Shown here one piece after another: positions 1 through 11,627 of a DNA stretch of 64,000 bases; the stretch's first letter is position 1, and every line of letters starts with the position of its first letter. The position numbers were made by a program, and so were the translations under genes. Source of the DNA: Adiantum capillus-veneris (taxonomy: Eukaryota; Streptophyta; Polypodiopsida; Polypodiales; Pteridaceae); contig CM043963.1 in assembly GCA_014529385.2 (NCBI GenBank), forward strand, positions 93,589,912 through 93,653,911, written 5' to 3'. The notes below the pieces were generated by a model. That model ran no database searches and was not told where the DNA came from. It was given only the letters and a program-made list of their open reading frames with translations.

Positions 1-815
1 AACAATGTAATTGATGAGCCGGGGCTATAAGCTTCCAGATTGTATCAACCTATCTTTAGTTAGAGCTCCTAGATTACTAGTTTTGACCAAAGAAACCTTG
101 TCTTAGGTAAAAAAGCCAACTTTTGTAAGTATTTTATAAGTTTTTGGATAATATAACACAGTGTGAGCTAACGATTCTCACTTCTCTCCTTCTTGTGCTT
201 CCTACTCCCTCCGCGGTTGTCACATTGCAGTGTTGTCTTTTGCATTGCAACCGTAGGTAAGAGCTCTATGCATTGACATAAACATTTCATGGTAATATGT
301 AGCTTTTTCTATCGTTGAACCGTGGCGTAATTTCATCATAAGTAGGAATTTAAGCTAGAAAATCATAAAATAAGTATAGTCGGGGTATCGGGGCATCATT
401 GCTAAGCATTTAGATACATTCTGGGTCGAAAATGGCTAGGTCAAAAACTCACTGGCTACTGTTAATAATCGTGATTTTTGCACTTGATCTAAAGTGAGAT
501 TTGAGACCATAAACATGTATGCTTAGGTCTTATAAACATGTCCTAGAAGTTTCGTAATGTTTGGATGTCGTTTGATGCTATAACGATTATAATTTGTTTG
601 CCCATTAGCGACTAGCTTTTGGTGATTTCGGTCATTTGAGTGTAGCTTGAGATAGATGCGAGTTGTCTGTTGTTTTCCAAGAGATTGACAACCTCTTGTA
701 GCCTCTATGCACTAGTCGAGTCAGCTTCGTCCCATGGATTGACAATTATGTTTGTGGTTCTCATTATGTCTGCAAGATAGGAATGAGGTAAGAAACCTGT
801 CCCACATACAGTCCG
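1..815 (+). repeat. Dispersed LTR-like repeat, copy Y1 (runs off the window start)
   Basis: This stretch aligns by eye with 19725-20545 along its whole length, with small indels and perhaps 80-85% identity. Shared landmarks are the GAGCC..GGGCTA opening, an A-rich TATAAAA-like block, a CACAGTGTGAGCTAAC block followed by CT-rich DNA, and the TTGCAACCGTAGGTAAGAGC segment. A TATA-like box followed by a pyrimidine-rich leader is what a plant LTR promoter looks like, so an LTR is my inference. No PBS, polypurine tract or target duplication was found to prove it. A promoter-bearing fragment of another repeat family is the alternative. Confidence 0.45.
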
Positions 816-1997
816 ACACATTGCCAGGGACTTTGAAAAGATTCTCTTTGATTCTAGTCACATTCCCCACTGAATATATGACCACAAGACTTGCATTTTA
901 ATTGAGATGTATTGTTCCCATCACACATCTCGTGCACATAACTCCACTTGTGTCCTTTCACCATACCGCACAAGGATAATCTACTAACAAACTGAATTTA
1001 ATCTGCTAGCACCAACAAATGTAGCTATCAATTTTGAGGTCAAAAATAATTTAAGCAACAAACTACACAATTAATTCTCTATCTATCAATCTAGTGATCA
1101 AAATCTATCTACATTATCAATTACACTCACGCTACATTATCAACTTACAGTAAGCAGTAATAGTCTATTGTTCTCCATGTATAAAGTTATATCAATCAAA
1201 TTATCACTTCAAACGTGTAATGACATAACCACTTAATACAAACATTTCAATCACAATGTTCACATTGCACTATATTGATTTATCTAAAGTGCAAGATTTT
1301 GGCTATCACACATTAGGATAATCGATATTCTTAATCAATTTAAAAAAAACAATACATATTTAAATCACATCATTTCATATTACACTATATCAATTTATCT
1401 AAAGTGCAAGCTTACGGCTTTCACACATTACGATAATCGATAATATTAATCAATTATTGGAATTGATTCTCACTACAACATGCTAATCAATTGCATACCT
1501 TGGCAATTGTCATATCTATCTAAAGTGCAAACATAATGTTCTCACACTCCATGATAAATCTTTAAGCGCTTATCTATTTCCAATTGATGCATGTGTAGGA
1601 TCACACAGTACAATAGATTTAGCAATCCAGATAAAGATAATTAAATATCAATATATTTGGACATGATATTCCTAAATTCTCATTCCATTGAGAGCATAGT
1701 GTGATGGCTCTACATAGGACAAAAGAAATTCTACCTATGTTCACTTTGAGGTGAGAAAATCTTTGCACGTCTGAGCTCTACATAACATACAAAGCTTATA
1801 CTATTTGACCCTAAAAACAAATTTCAGTCAGATTTTGATCAACAACTTTTAAATTAATTTTAAACAAATTTACTTTTAGACTATTATAAAGATGATGGAT
1901 TTCAAAGCATTAAAAAAATTCATTTTTATTTGGTTTCTCACATGGATTATCTTTTGTGATGTCAAAAGAGATTAAGAGAACACTAGAGAGGGGGAAC
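816..1997. other. AT-rich intergenic DNA without recognisable genes
   Basis: No coding stretch of meaningful length is visible on either strand. The only structure I see is the degenerate periodic repeat listed separately at 1261-1565. Confidence 0.6.
1261..1565 (+). repeat. Degenerate tandem repeat, period about 115-121 bp, three units
   Basis: The block TATCTAAAGTGCAA occurs at about 1281, 1396 and 1517. Each time it is followed about 15-20 bases later by a TCACACNNNANGATAA-type block. Units one and two are clearly related; the third is more diverged. No function is apparent. Confidence 0.5.
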
Positions 1998-2393
1998 TGT
2001 GAAACACCCAGAACAACACGAAACAATTGTCTCTCAATAGCTCAGGGCTTTCACAACACCCCTATCCCCTAAATCACCTTCAAAACTTCACATTTACATG
2101 AACAAACATTGATCACCACATGGAAATGCAAGCACACACATGAATTGGAGAGCACGAATGCATATGCAAACTTGCATCGATTGCACACACCCAAACACCA
2201 CTCATTTTCTCTCTCTTTGCACCACACCACAAGAAAAAAACAATCCGGGAGAGACACATGCACACGTACAACTTCGGCAGGAGAAGAAAAGCCATGTATA
2301 GAAGGGGGGGAGGGGAATCGACAACCTAGTTTTGATGGCAAACTCTTGTTTTCCTCTTCTTCTTCCAAAAGGATACAAAACTCTCCTACTCTC

Positions 2394-2432
<39 letters not shown>

Positions 2433-2567
2433 ATACATATTTTTTCCCCTATATGAGCATGGGCAGCAACCCCTGCTTTTTGGCTCCCTTTGCTATTTTT
2501 TGTCAATAAGAAGGGACAACTGCCCACACTCATATAGGGAAAAAACAATTGTATTGGAGGAGGGCAG

Positions 2568-2666
<99 letters not shown>

Positions 2667-2891
2667 TTGGAATTAGGGTTGCAAGAAAACACACACACAT
2701 TGGAGAAGATGAAGAAAGCTCAAGGCACACAATAGAGAGTGTGTTACTTAGTGTGCAATGGAAAGATAGATAGCCCTACACTGATGGGCGTATATACAAT
2801 GCACGGGGGAAAAAACCTCCTAAAGAGGGAAAAAATGCCCCGTTGGTCCTAGTGTGTTCACACACATCACTATCACATGTATATGGTAACA
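1998..2891 (-). repeat. Putative 3' LTR of copia element 1
   Basis: Read on the minus strand, the copia pol remnant is followed by a polypurine tract and then TGTTACCATATAC at 2891, the expected start of a 3' LTR. Inside lies a possible TATA box (GTATATAC) and then long GA/CT microsatellites at 2572-2664 and 2397-2427. The far end is set tentatively at 1998, where the minus-strand sequence would end GTTTCACA. There is no second LTR in the window to compare with, so the outer border is a guess. Confidence 0.45.
2572..2664 (+). repeat. (GA)n microsatellite inside the putative LTR
   Basis: About 46 uninterrupted AG/GA repeats. A shorter CT tract lies at 2397-2427 in the opposite sense, so the two could pair in single strands. 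Long Arg-Glu or Leu-Ser open frames here are products of the repeat, not genes. Confidence 0.95.
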
Positions 2892-2902
2892 AATTCCCCC
2901 TG
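2892..2902 (-). other. Polypurine tract of copia element 1
   Basis: The minus-strand sequence CCAGGGGGAATT lies immediately before the TGTTACC that opens the putative 3' LTR. This is the standard position for the plus-strand primer of an LTR element. Confidence 0.55.
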
Positions 2903-2959
2903 GAGTGATGCGGTGAACGAGAGCTGGCACATGAGTAAAGGGAAGTGTCATGCCCTGAG

Positions 2960-3455
2960 GACATGGTCAGTCCACAAAGGGGAGTAAGCCCAAAGATTTG
3001 TGGAAAGCTTCAAGCTTCTCATGAGACAATGCCTTTGTGAAAAGATGTGCAAGGTTGTCCTATGTTGGCACATAAGCCAAGCTCATCTCTCCTGTTGAGA
3101 GACTCTCCCTGACATAGTGGTAATGCACCTCAATGTGCTTTGTCTGAGCATAAAAAATTGGTTTCCTCACAATTGCCAATGCGCTCTGCCAGTGTAGATA
3201 GTGTTGGCAGTGTCCTGTCCAACACCCAAATCAGCCATAAGGCATCTGAGATATACACACTCAATCGTAGATGTGAAGACTGCCCTGTACTCAGCCTCAC
3301 AACTCGAAGTGGCCACAATAGGTTGCTTATTTCTCAACCATGATATACATGAACTGCCAAGCATGAAACAAAATCCTCTTGTGGACACTCTCGTGTCAAA
3401 ACACCCAGCCCAATTTGAGTCTCAAAAAGCATGCAAGTGTTGCGGCAATGATCCC
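2960..3455 (-). pseudogene. Copia RNase H remnant
   Basis: The minus strand encodes typical copia RNase H segments: VSTRGFCF, SWLRNKQPIVATSSCEAEYR and, after a frameshift, KHIEVHYHYVRE and LFTKAL. RNase H degrades the RNA strand of the RNA/DNA hybrid during reverse transcription. The reading frame shifts near 3190 and again between about 3330 and 3460, and an in-frame stop lies at 3060-3062. The domain sits at the C-terminal end of pol, directly before the polypurine tract. It is not functional as it stands. Confidence 0.85.
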
Positions 3456-4455
3456 CCCCTGGGATAAAACAAGACAAGATGTAAAGTGCCACTAAGGTAG
3501 CAAAAAAACCTCTTAACAGCCTGCCAATGCTTAGAGGATGGGCTATGCATAAATCTGTTGACTTGTGAGACTGCAAACTGAATATCCGGACTTGTGTTGC
3601 ATACATAAAGGCAAGCAGCAGTAGTTTGGTAAAGAGTGACATCAGCAAAATCACCAGCATCATGTAGACTCAACTTCAAACCTGTTTCCATGGGAGTGGC
3701 AATAGGTTTGCAGTCCTCAAGTCCAAACTTACATAGTAATGTCTCTATGTAACTTTTCTGACACAAGGCAATACCACCATCACATTGCTTAAACTGTATA
3801 CCCAAGTAATGATGCAATAGCCCCAAATCTTTCATCTTGAAACTAACATTCGAATCAGCCTTAAATTCAGAAATATGTCTTTCATTTGGTCCAGTGATTA
3901 GAAAATCATCAACATAAAGAACCACAATGAGAAGTACATCACCCTCACGCTTTACATACAATGTGCTTTCTGTTGGACTATTACAAAAGCCTTGTTTGAC
4001 CAAATGAGTGTTAGCTTTCTCATGCCAAGCACGAGGAGATTGCTTCAACCCATACAAAGCCTTCTTACATCTGCACACTTTGTCCTCTTGTCCTTTCTTG
4101 ACAAAACCACGAGGCTGCCTTACGTAAACTTAATCAAATATGTCACCATTCAAGAAAGCAGTAACAATGTATGATTGATGTAAATCCCTACCAAAATGAG
4201 CTGCCAATGCACATAGAAAACGCACAATAGTCATATGAAAAGTGGGAGCAAAAGTCTCTTCATAATCTATGCATTTTTGTTGTGCATAACCCTTTGCAAC
4301 AAGTCGAGCCTTATGGCAATCAATCTCACCATCCCGCTTGCATTTCAATTTGTAAACCCACTTTGTACCAATGGCCTTTTTTCCACAAGTCAAGTCACAT
4401 AAAGTCCATGTGTCATTTTCTATAAGTGCATCCTATTCTCATTGCATGACAGCTG
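3456..4455 (-). pseudogene. Copia reverse transcriptase remnant
   Basis: RT motifs appear in order on the minus strand: KKAIGTKWVYKLKC, KARLVAKGYAQ, KKALYGLKQSPRAWHEK and VLYVDDFLITG. The catalytic YVDD is intact, and YLGIQFK and PDIQFAVSQVNRFM follow. Two stops lie close to the N-terminal border (about 4433-4445) and one at 4130-4132 in the region before the KKALYGLKQ motif. A frameshift near 3460 separates RT from RNase H. Upstream, coding homology stops abruptly at about 4455, where a foreign segment begins; some 25 codons of linker seem to be missing compared with related elements. Confidence 0.85.
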
Positions 4456-5602
4456 TAAGGACGAATGACACGTTGATAAACCACTTTTTGTCTGTACAAA
4501 GTAGTGCATATATGCATGGTCATATGTACAATATGATGTAAATACATGCATTTGGGAGATTTTCAAAGTGCTTTTGAGTTTCAAATGTGGTGCAATGTGT
4601 GCACATTGTAAATATTCGTGCTTGCGTGTCGATAGTCGAGCATACGTACATGCCTGGATAGGGTGTTGGAGCCTTGGATATGGTTTTGGGTGGCTTATTT
4701 TGGCTCTAGAGTATGCGTTTGGTATTTATAGAATGTAAATAATTCAAGAGACAAGTGTGGGTACTCTCATCCAGCTCGAGAAGTTTGGGACATGCAGTAA
4801 CTGTCTATTTATGGTGCCTGATCTACGGTGATGCGTGCACCGCCCTAGAAGTGGTCAAAAATATAATGTGGGGATGTGGAAAAGTTCTTTGGGTATCGAG
4901 GATCAAGCGTACAAAATTTGGTGAATTTTGGAGTCCGTTTGGGGTTTTTCCCACAAAAAATGCCCGTCAGGGGTCAAAATTGGGCCAAAAAGTGTCAAAA
5001 AATGACCAAACATGGTGTGAAAAGGCTTGAATTTGCCACATCAATGACGGTGCCATGAGTGTTCCAGTGGAAGGAGGATTTTTGAAGCCAATTATTGGCA
5101 CTTTCACCTCTCTGTTTGGGGAAGGAAGGAGGGTTCCTATAGGTGGTATAGTGCAGTCCCGTCGCGTTCGCGTCCTGTTTTCGAGTGTGGGGAGGAGTCA
5201 ATGAGAGCTTTCTCTCTTCAATTTTGCACTTGGGAGAGTCTACAAAAGTTATGAGGTTTCCATGGACGTGTGTGTGCAAGGAATTGAGGGAAGAAGGTGC
5301 AGCTTTCTGCAAGACTATCTGACCCTGTATCGGTGCCATTAGGGTTGGCACTACTCCAAAGAGTCCAACAGAGTGGAGTTTGGTGGAGCTTTTGCAATGG
5401 TTGGACAGAGGCCTTTTGTGGCTGGAGTTTTTGAGTTTTTGATGGTTTTTCTTGTATATTTTGGTCACCATCAAGTGTGATTCAAGTGTTGATCAACTCG
5501 ACTCACCTTGTAGTGTCTGCGGGCAGGCAATCGATTAAGCCAAATTGATTCTTTGCATGCCTCTGATGCTGCAACATATTCAGCCTCTGTAGTAGACTGA
5601 GT
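4456..5602. other. Foreign 1.1 kb insert within copia element 1
   Basis: The pol linker (ending near 5603) and the RT (resuming near 4455) are separated by about 1150 bp unrelated to pol. At its high-coordinate edge the minus strand encodes QSTTEAEYVAASEACKESIW, a motif of the RNase H of a different copia lineage; homology then stops after about 25 residues. The rest is non-coding, with two TATAAATA-like blocks on the minus strand near 4720 and 4810. A solo LTR with captured RNase H sequence, or a filler from double-strand-break repair, are both possible. I found no clear terminal repeats. Confidence 0.6.
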
Positions 5603-6776
5603 AAACAACCAAAGCATAACAATCTGATGCATAAGATCCATGGCGAGAGCCTGAACGAGTACGACTAGACAAAGGTGCATCCAATTTAGTGTCACGCAAC
5701 GTACGGCACCAACCATTTTGGCATACCTCTAGCCTGCTCATTTTCAGTCCTTTCCTCATCAAGTACATCATTACGTCTGCATCATTAATAGGATGATCTG
5801 TAACATTTTTTGAAACCCTCATAGGCTGTACATTTGCCTCATTGGAATTTACATTCGAACTTCCACCACTAAACAGAGGCAACAAAGTGTCATAAATGTC
5901 ATGTAAGCTTACACTACTATCTCTAGTACATGACAACAAGGGCTGAACAGAATCTTCCAGAAACATAACATCTCATGAAACCAAAATACACTTTGTTTTC
6001 GGATGATACAACCTGTAACCTTGGCTTTCAGCACTATAACCAACAAAAATACATTTGACAGCCTTATCATCCAATTTTTTGCGCTGTGTTTGTGGCACCA
6101 AAGCATATGCCAAACAACCAAAAACACGTATGTGCTCAATAGAAGGCTTTCTATCATGCCATGCTTCATATGGAGTAATAGACTGCAAAGATTTTGTAGG
6201 ACACCTGTTTAGTACATAAGTGGTACACATAATGGCCTCAAGCCAAAAAGAATGCAGCAAAGCTTGACTTTTGACCATACATTATGCCATTTTTGTAAGT
6301 GATCTATTTTTCCTCTTAGCAACACCATTTTGTTGAGGTTTATAAGGCACTCTACATTGGTGTTTTATCCCATGGCTAGCCAGAAATGCATTAAATTCAT
6401 GAGACATATACTCCCCTCCTCGATCAGAATGGAGGGTGCCCATAGTACATTTCAAGACATTTTCAGCCATAGCCAGAAATTTTTTGAAGCACATAAAAAT
6501 TTCAGACTTCGCTTTAAGCAGAATTACCCATGCATGCATGGAGTAATCATCAATAAAAGTCACAAAGTAAAGGTAATTTCCCAAGGGCGGAGTTTGCATG
6601 GGCCCACAAACATCACTATGCACAAGCTGCAACCTACATGTGGCCCTAATTGAGACATCCTTTAGAAGCTTCGAACGCTGCATCTTACCCAAAATACAAC
6701 CTTCATAAACATGTTTGACAGGTGCTTCAAGAGATGGAAAAGAAGCAACCATACAAGACTTCTGCAAACACAACAA
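5603..6776 (-). pseudogene. Copia integrase and linker remnant
   Basis: From 6776 downward the minus strand encodes a zinc-finger remnant, then the integrase core: VHSDVCGP (first Asp), LHSDRGGEYMS (second Asp) and PQQNGVAKRKNRS. In copia integrases this last motif normally holds the catalytic Glu (GVAERKNR); here the codon is AAG, Lys, so the DDE triad is broken. From 6278 come the C-terminal core (LNRCPTKSL, VFGCLAY, KAVKCIFVGYS), then a stop at about 5973 and a low-complexity linker ending RTRSGSRHGSYASDCYALVV. The integrase would join the cDNA to host DNA. Confidence 0.85.
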
Positions 6777-7812
<1,036 letters not shown>

Positions 7813-7845
7813 TTCCTCTTTCAACCCAACAAACACTCAAAAACA

Positions 7846-7908
<63 letters not shown>

Positions 7909-8118
7909 ACATCACCAAACACTCTGGAAATACCTCTCTTGGTGGATAGAACTGGTTTGAAATGAGTATACGAGGTGGATTCCCCTATGTGTTGTTTTAG
8001 ATTGGATGAAAATGCTTGAAGGAGCTTTGCGCCTTGGTTGCAGAGGTCATCTCAGAGGTCTCTCTTTCTCTCTCTCTCTTTCTATTTCTCTCTATCTCTC
8101 TCTCTCTCTCTCTCTTTT

Positions 8119-8162
<44 letters not shown>

Positions 8163-8418
8163 CATGAATCCAAGTGTGCATTTGTTACCATAAATAGTAC
8201 ACGTTTTTTTTTGTAAAAAAATATTTATTGTGGTCGTACCAGCCATTTATTGCATGTCTTTCTAACACGTGTACAATAATATTCGGCATGCTTCATTAAA
8301 AACGCTAACGATAATGTCTATTATTATATGAAAAGGGGGGAGAGAGAGAGAGAGAGAGAGTTAAAAAGGCCTCTGCCTCCTTCAAGGTGTAGGAATCAAA
8401 AGCGTGAAGACCAAAAAC
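7813..8418. repeat. CT-rich microsatellites and intergenic DNA
   Basis: CT tracts occupy 7850-7906 and, in interrupted form, 8060-8160; a short GA tract lies at 8337-8360. The DNA between them shows no coding potential or recognisable element. Confidence 0.7.
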
Positions 8419-8604
8419 TGTTGGGTTCCGGTTAGCCCATGAGAACAAGACTCAAAGCATACAGCTATAGGCCATCAAATTAGTTGAGTTTTCATGAGGA
8501 AAAAGGTGTGGTTGATATCACCTTACCAAAGCTATGTAAGAACCTTTTCATTAATAGATTTATAGTAGTAGCGTTTTAAGCTTTGTCGACCTCTCTCTCT
8601 CCCT

Positions 8605-8685
<81 letters not shown>

Positions 8686-8739
8686 CTTCTGCTGCATCTC
8701 CATTTGCACCATCATGGCTCCATAACCGCTATCACAACA
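8419..8739 (+). repeat. 5' LTR of the gag-only element
   Basis: It begins TGTTGGGTTCCGG and ends ATCACAACA, and matches 10615-10876 closely outside the microsatellite. It includes a C run and (CT)n tract at 8591-8683, longer than the matching tract of the 3' LTR. Confidence 0.85.
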
Positions 8740-8741
8740 GC

Positions 8742-8753
8742 TGGTATCAAAGC
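8742..8753 (+). other. Primer-binding site, initiator-Met tRNA type
   Basis: TGGTATCAAAGC lies two bases after the LTR end. The usual plant site is TGGTATCAGAGC, one mismatch away. Confidence 0.85.
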
Positions 8754-9345
8754 CCCTGCCGGGCCTCAGCTCTAGCCTCCCGACTCAAGCTCGCGGGTAT
8801 GGCCGCTTGTAGAGAGGAATTCATTTGTCGAGCTGTAGCAAAACTAACGAAAAGCAGCATCAACATGGTCGCCCAGACCCTGTGGTGAAACTTCGACACC
8901 TAAGCGACCCCTGGTTTGGTGGTTTTAACCTGTCACTGTGTATTTTTGCATTAACTTTCACACAAGGCTTATTATTTTTGAGCCTGTCCGCCCATTACTT
9001 CTTGGCCAACCCCTATGGAAGAGGTGCTTCTCACCTTCCAAGCCGACTTTGTGGAACACTAAGGCATTAGACCACCATCTTGGGGGCAGGAGACACAAAG
9101 CCATTGCTGAAAGAAAATTAGCCACGTCAAGTGAGACTTCAATTGATGGAAAGACTAACTCTATTTTGATTTTCCAGCAAATGGGCTATTGAATGAAGTT
9201 CAGTCACTGTCAGTTCTTCTTGGTTATTTTATGCTATGGATCCACTAATGTGTTAAAAGGTAATTCGAAAGTCCATTAACGAAGATCGACAAACGTTATT
9301 TGCAAGCATAGAAAACAAGACCAAGATATCCTTGACATATCGAAT
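8754..9345 (+). other. Untranslated leader of the gag-only element
   Basis: About 590 bases between PBS and gag start. I see no conserved coding here. It would contain any dimerisation and packaging signals, but none can be identified by eye. Confidence 0.6.
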
Positions 9346-10245
9346 ATGGCCTCAAAGGTGGATAAATTCAACGGATCCGGCTTCCACACTTGGCAGATCA
9401 AAGTTAAAGGCTATTTGATGCGCAAAAATTTATGGAACGTGGTGAAGCCTCTCGCAGCCAATGAATCTGGAACAGCCACTGCAGTTTCAAGGGCATTATC
9501 TACCGAGCTACAAAGGAAAGACGAACAAGCTTTTGGTATTATCCTAACCTCCTTAGAAGACGATTTTATTCATTATTTGGACGATGTTGATTCTTCAAGT
9601 GCTGCCTGGATAGAGTTAGAGAAGCTTTTTGGTGCCAAAGCTAAGTATTAAAAAATGAGTTTAAAAATGGAATTATATTCCATCCGCATGCATGAAGATG
9701 AAAATATTGTAGCTTTAGCCAATAGACTGAAGAGTATTAGAACTCAACTTGTTTATGTCGAAGCTTCAGTACCAGAAGAAGATCTCATAGCCATTTTGTT
9801 AAAAAGTTTGACTGACAAATTTCATCAGATTGTTACTATTTTAAAAGAGAAAGATCCGCTGCCCTCCTTGGATGGTATCATCAATTCATTGCAGGAAGAA
9901 GAACGCAGGGTACCTAGTACCAATTCTACTATTATTCCCAGTGCATATACAGTCTCGAATGCTGTACCCCCCACCAGTTCTTCTGATACTTCCAGTGCAT
10001 ATGCAGTCACTAAATGTGCTACTACAACAGCTTCATCTCGACCATTCAATGGAACCAGATCTTGTGCCATTTGTGGGCGCAACAATCATCAGACGAAAGA
10101 CTGTTTCAAGAAGAATCCTTGTGTTCACTGTGGTAAAACAAATCATCCGTCAAATAAGTGCTTTCAAAAGGGTAAAACTCAAATTCATGTGGTTGAGGGA
10201 GACACTGAATCTCCAATATATTCTGTTGATGAGGAAATTTATTAG
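9346..10245 (+). pseudogene. Copia gag (UBN2-type capsid and two zinc knuckles), one in-frame stop
   Basis: The reading frame starts MASKVDKFNGSGFHTWQIKV, the usual opening of a plant copia Gag. It continues through a capsid region containing GIILTSLEDDF and AWIELEKLFGAKAKY. A TAA at 9649-9651 interrupts at residue 102, but the same frame continues at once with KMSLKMELYSIRMHEDE to the natural stop at 10245, about 299 codons in all. Near the end are two CX2CX4HX4C knuckles: CAICGRNNHQTKDC and CVHCGKTNHPSNKC. Gag forms the particle and binds element RNA. Apart from the single stop the frame is preserved, suggesting recent decay. No pol follows. Confidence 0.88.
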
Positions 10246-10601
10246 ATCAACTCTTTTCATGTTGTTTAGTCAAAATAAATTGTATGGGTTATAGACACTA
10301 CCACAAAGATAAGTGGTAAGACCTCCCAATTTATCAGTTTTTGTTCTCAAGTACCATTTTGTCCGCTCCTCATGAGGTTACTGGGTACACCTTAAACCCA
10401 AGGTTTGGCAGTGAACCAAAAACTCCATTTTTGGTAGCTAACTTTTTTGACCTACATCCTATCTGTTCAAGGGGGGGTTACTGTTCTAGCACCAGGTTAT
10501 GGATACACCAGAAATCCTTTGGTTGTGAGAAAACCTAAAACTCACGGTTGACGAGTACACCAAAAACTCAAGGTATCATGAGTTGCTTGTCCAGTTCGGG
10601 C
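10246..10601 (+). other. Non-coding 3' interior of the gag-only element
   Basis: About 350 bases between the gag stop and the polypurine tract, with no trace of pol motifs in any frame. The phrase GGTNACTGGGTACACC and similar short words recur (around 10375, 10490 and 10545). Confidence 0.6.
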
Positions 10602-10613
10602 TTGAGGGGGGCA
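10602..10613 (+). other. Polypurine tract of the gag-only element
   Basis: TTGAGGGGGGCA ends two bases before the TGTTGGG that opens the 3' LTR. Confidence 0.8.
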
Positions 10614-10614
10614 T

Positions 10615-10796
10615 TGTTGGGTTCAAGCCCGTGTCGGTTAGCCCGTGAGAACAAGACTCAAAGCATACAACTATAGGCCATCAAATTAGTTGAGTTTGCA
10701 TGAGGAAAAAGGTTTGGTTGATATCACCTTACCAAAGCTATGTAAGAACCTTTTCATTAATAGAATTATAGTAGTAGCGTTTTAAGCTTTGTCGAC

Positions 10797-10852
<56 letters not shown>

Positions 10853-10876
10853 GGCTCCATAGCCACTATCACAACA
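10615..10876 (+). repeat. 3' LTR of the gag-only element
   Basis: It matches the 5' LTR from TGTTGGGTTC to ATCACAACA and carries the (CT)n tract at 10797-10847, which lacks the C run seen in the 5' LTR. The (ACA)n that follows makes the last few bases of the border uncertain. Confidence 0.85.
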
Positions 10877-11038
10877 ACAACAACATTCCCTGTCATGAAT
10901 CTCTACTCCAAGAGCAATGTCTAGTCCTGGCAAAGGTAAAGGCAATGTCTTCACTTTCATTTGGTCCAGAGTTTAGTTGTGTCTAGGAATTTTGCTACAA
11001 AATGTAAAAGGCTATTTAACATTTTACCTTCCAAAATT

Positions 11039-11100
11039 AAATCACGGCTCGCCAGTAGTTTTGTGGAGGTTCGTTCATGTACTCCGTGAGTCGTGATCCA
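11039..11100. repeat. Hairpin-forming repeat, unit 1
   Basis: ATCACGGCTCGC at 11041 pairs with GTGAGTCGTGAT ending near 11097, two mismatches in 12. The loop contains CAGTAGTTTTGTGGAG, shared with unit 2. Confidence 0.65.
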
Positions 11101-11178
11101 CTTTTGAAAGTGTAGAATTTTTTTTTTTGGGAGTATAAAATTATTTGATGTTTTGCTAGCTATTACTTTGTATAAAAG

Positions 11179-11259
11179 CCAATCAAGTGGATCACGGTGT
11201 GCCAGTAGTTTTGTGGAGTTTTGTTTATGTACTCCGCACGCCATGATCCACTTGATTGG
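11179..11259. repeat. Hairpin-forming repeat, unit 2
   Basis: A 24-base arm at 11179-11202 (CCAATCAAGTGGATCACGG...) is the inverse of 11236-11259 with only two mismatches, around a 33-base loop that matches the loop of unit 1. It could be a small foldback element or a MITE core. No terminal target duplication is evident. Confidence 0.7.
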
Positions 11260-11627
11260 ATTTTGCTCTTCACAACTATAGAGCAAATTTGCACATTTTT
11301 GAACGTTTTTGAAGCTGCCGCCGATTCGTCTGAATCCAACCTTATATAATCATGTGATGCTCTTCTTTTTATTTATGTTTGAAGAAATTTACATTTCTTA
11401 GTATGAAATAAATGGCAAGATTAAGATCTCATAGGAGGAAGAGGCAGAAAATAATTCCCAAGCGCATCGTTGGCCAAGAAAATGTTCTGAGAAGACTTTC
11501 AAAGAGCTGTTAAAAACTTCAATGAAGAGGAACGTAGACTTCATAGAACCCATTGATATATCTGGTGCAGAGCCTTCCATGAGTTTGGAGGAGCCTGATA
11601 TTGATCCCTCTGTCAAAATGGAGTCTT
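11260..11627 (+). other. Intergenic DNA with a short coding-like stretch
   Basis: On the plus strand around 11500-11640 one frame reads KTSMKRNVDFIEPIDISGAE and continues acidic to a stop near 11664. It has no start and I do not recognise the family. It may be a captured gene fragment or chance. Confidence 0.3.

Larger units (their letters stand above)
8419..10876 (+). mobile_element. Gag-only non-autonomous copia LTR element (TR-GAG type)
   Basis: A complete short LTR element on the plus strand: 5' LTR 8419-8739, initiator-Met PBS at 8742, a gag pseudogene 9346-10245, polypurine tract 10602-10613 and 3' LTR 10615-10876. Both LTRs open TGTTGGG and close CAACA. No protease, integrase, RT or RNase H is present, and the 1.9 kb interior leaves no room for them. 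Elements with LTRs plus only gag are known from plants as TR-GAGs and must use pol from a partner. Flanks AAAAC (8414-8418) and ACAAC (10877-10881) could be a target duplication with one mismatch. Confidence 0.85.

Noticed and set aside
2069-2773. Long open frames of Leu-Ser or Arg-Glu repeats (also at 7.2-8.2, 18.6-19.6 and 27.8-28.7 kb)
   Set aside because: They are translations of (CT)n or (GA)n microsatellites in any frame, with no conserved flanks.
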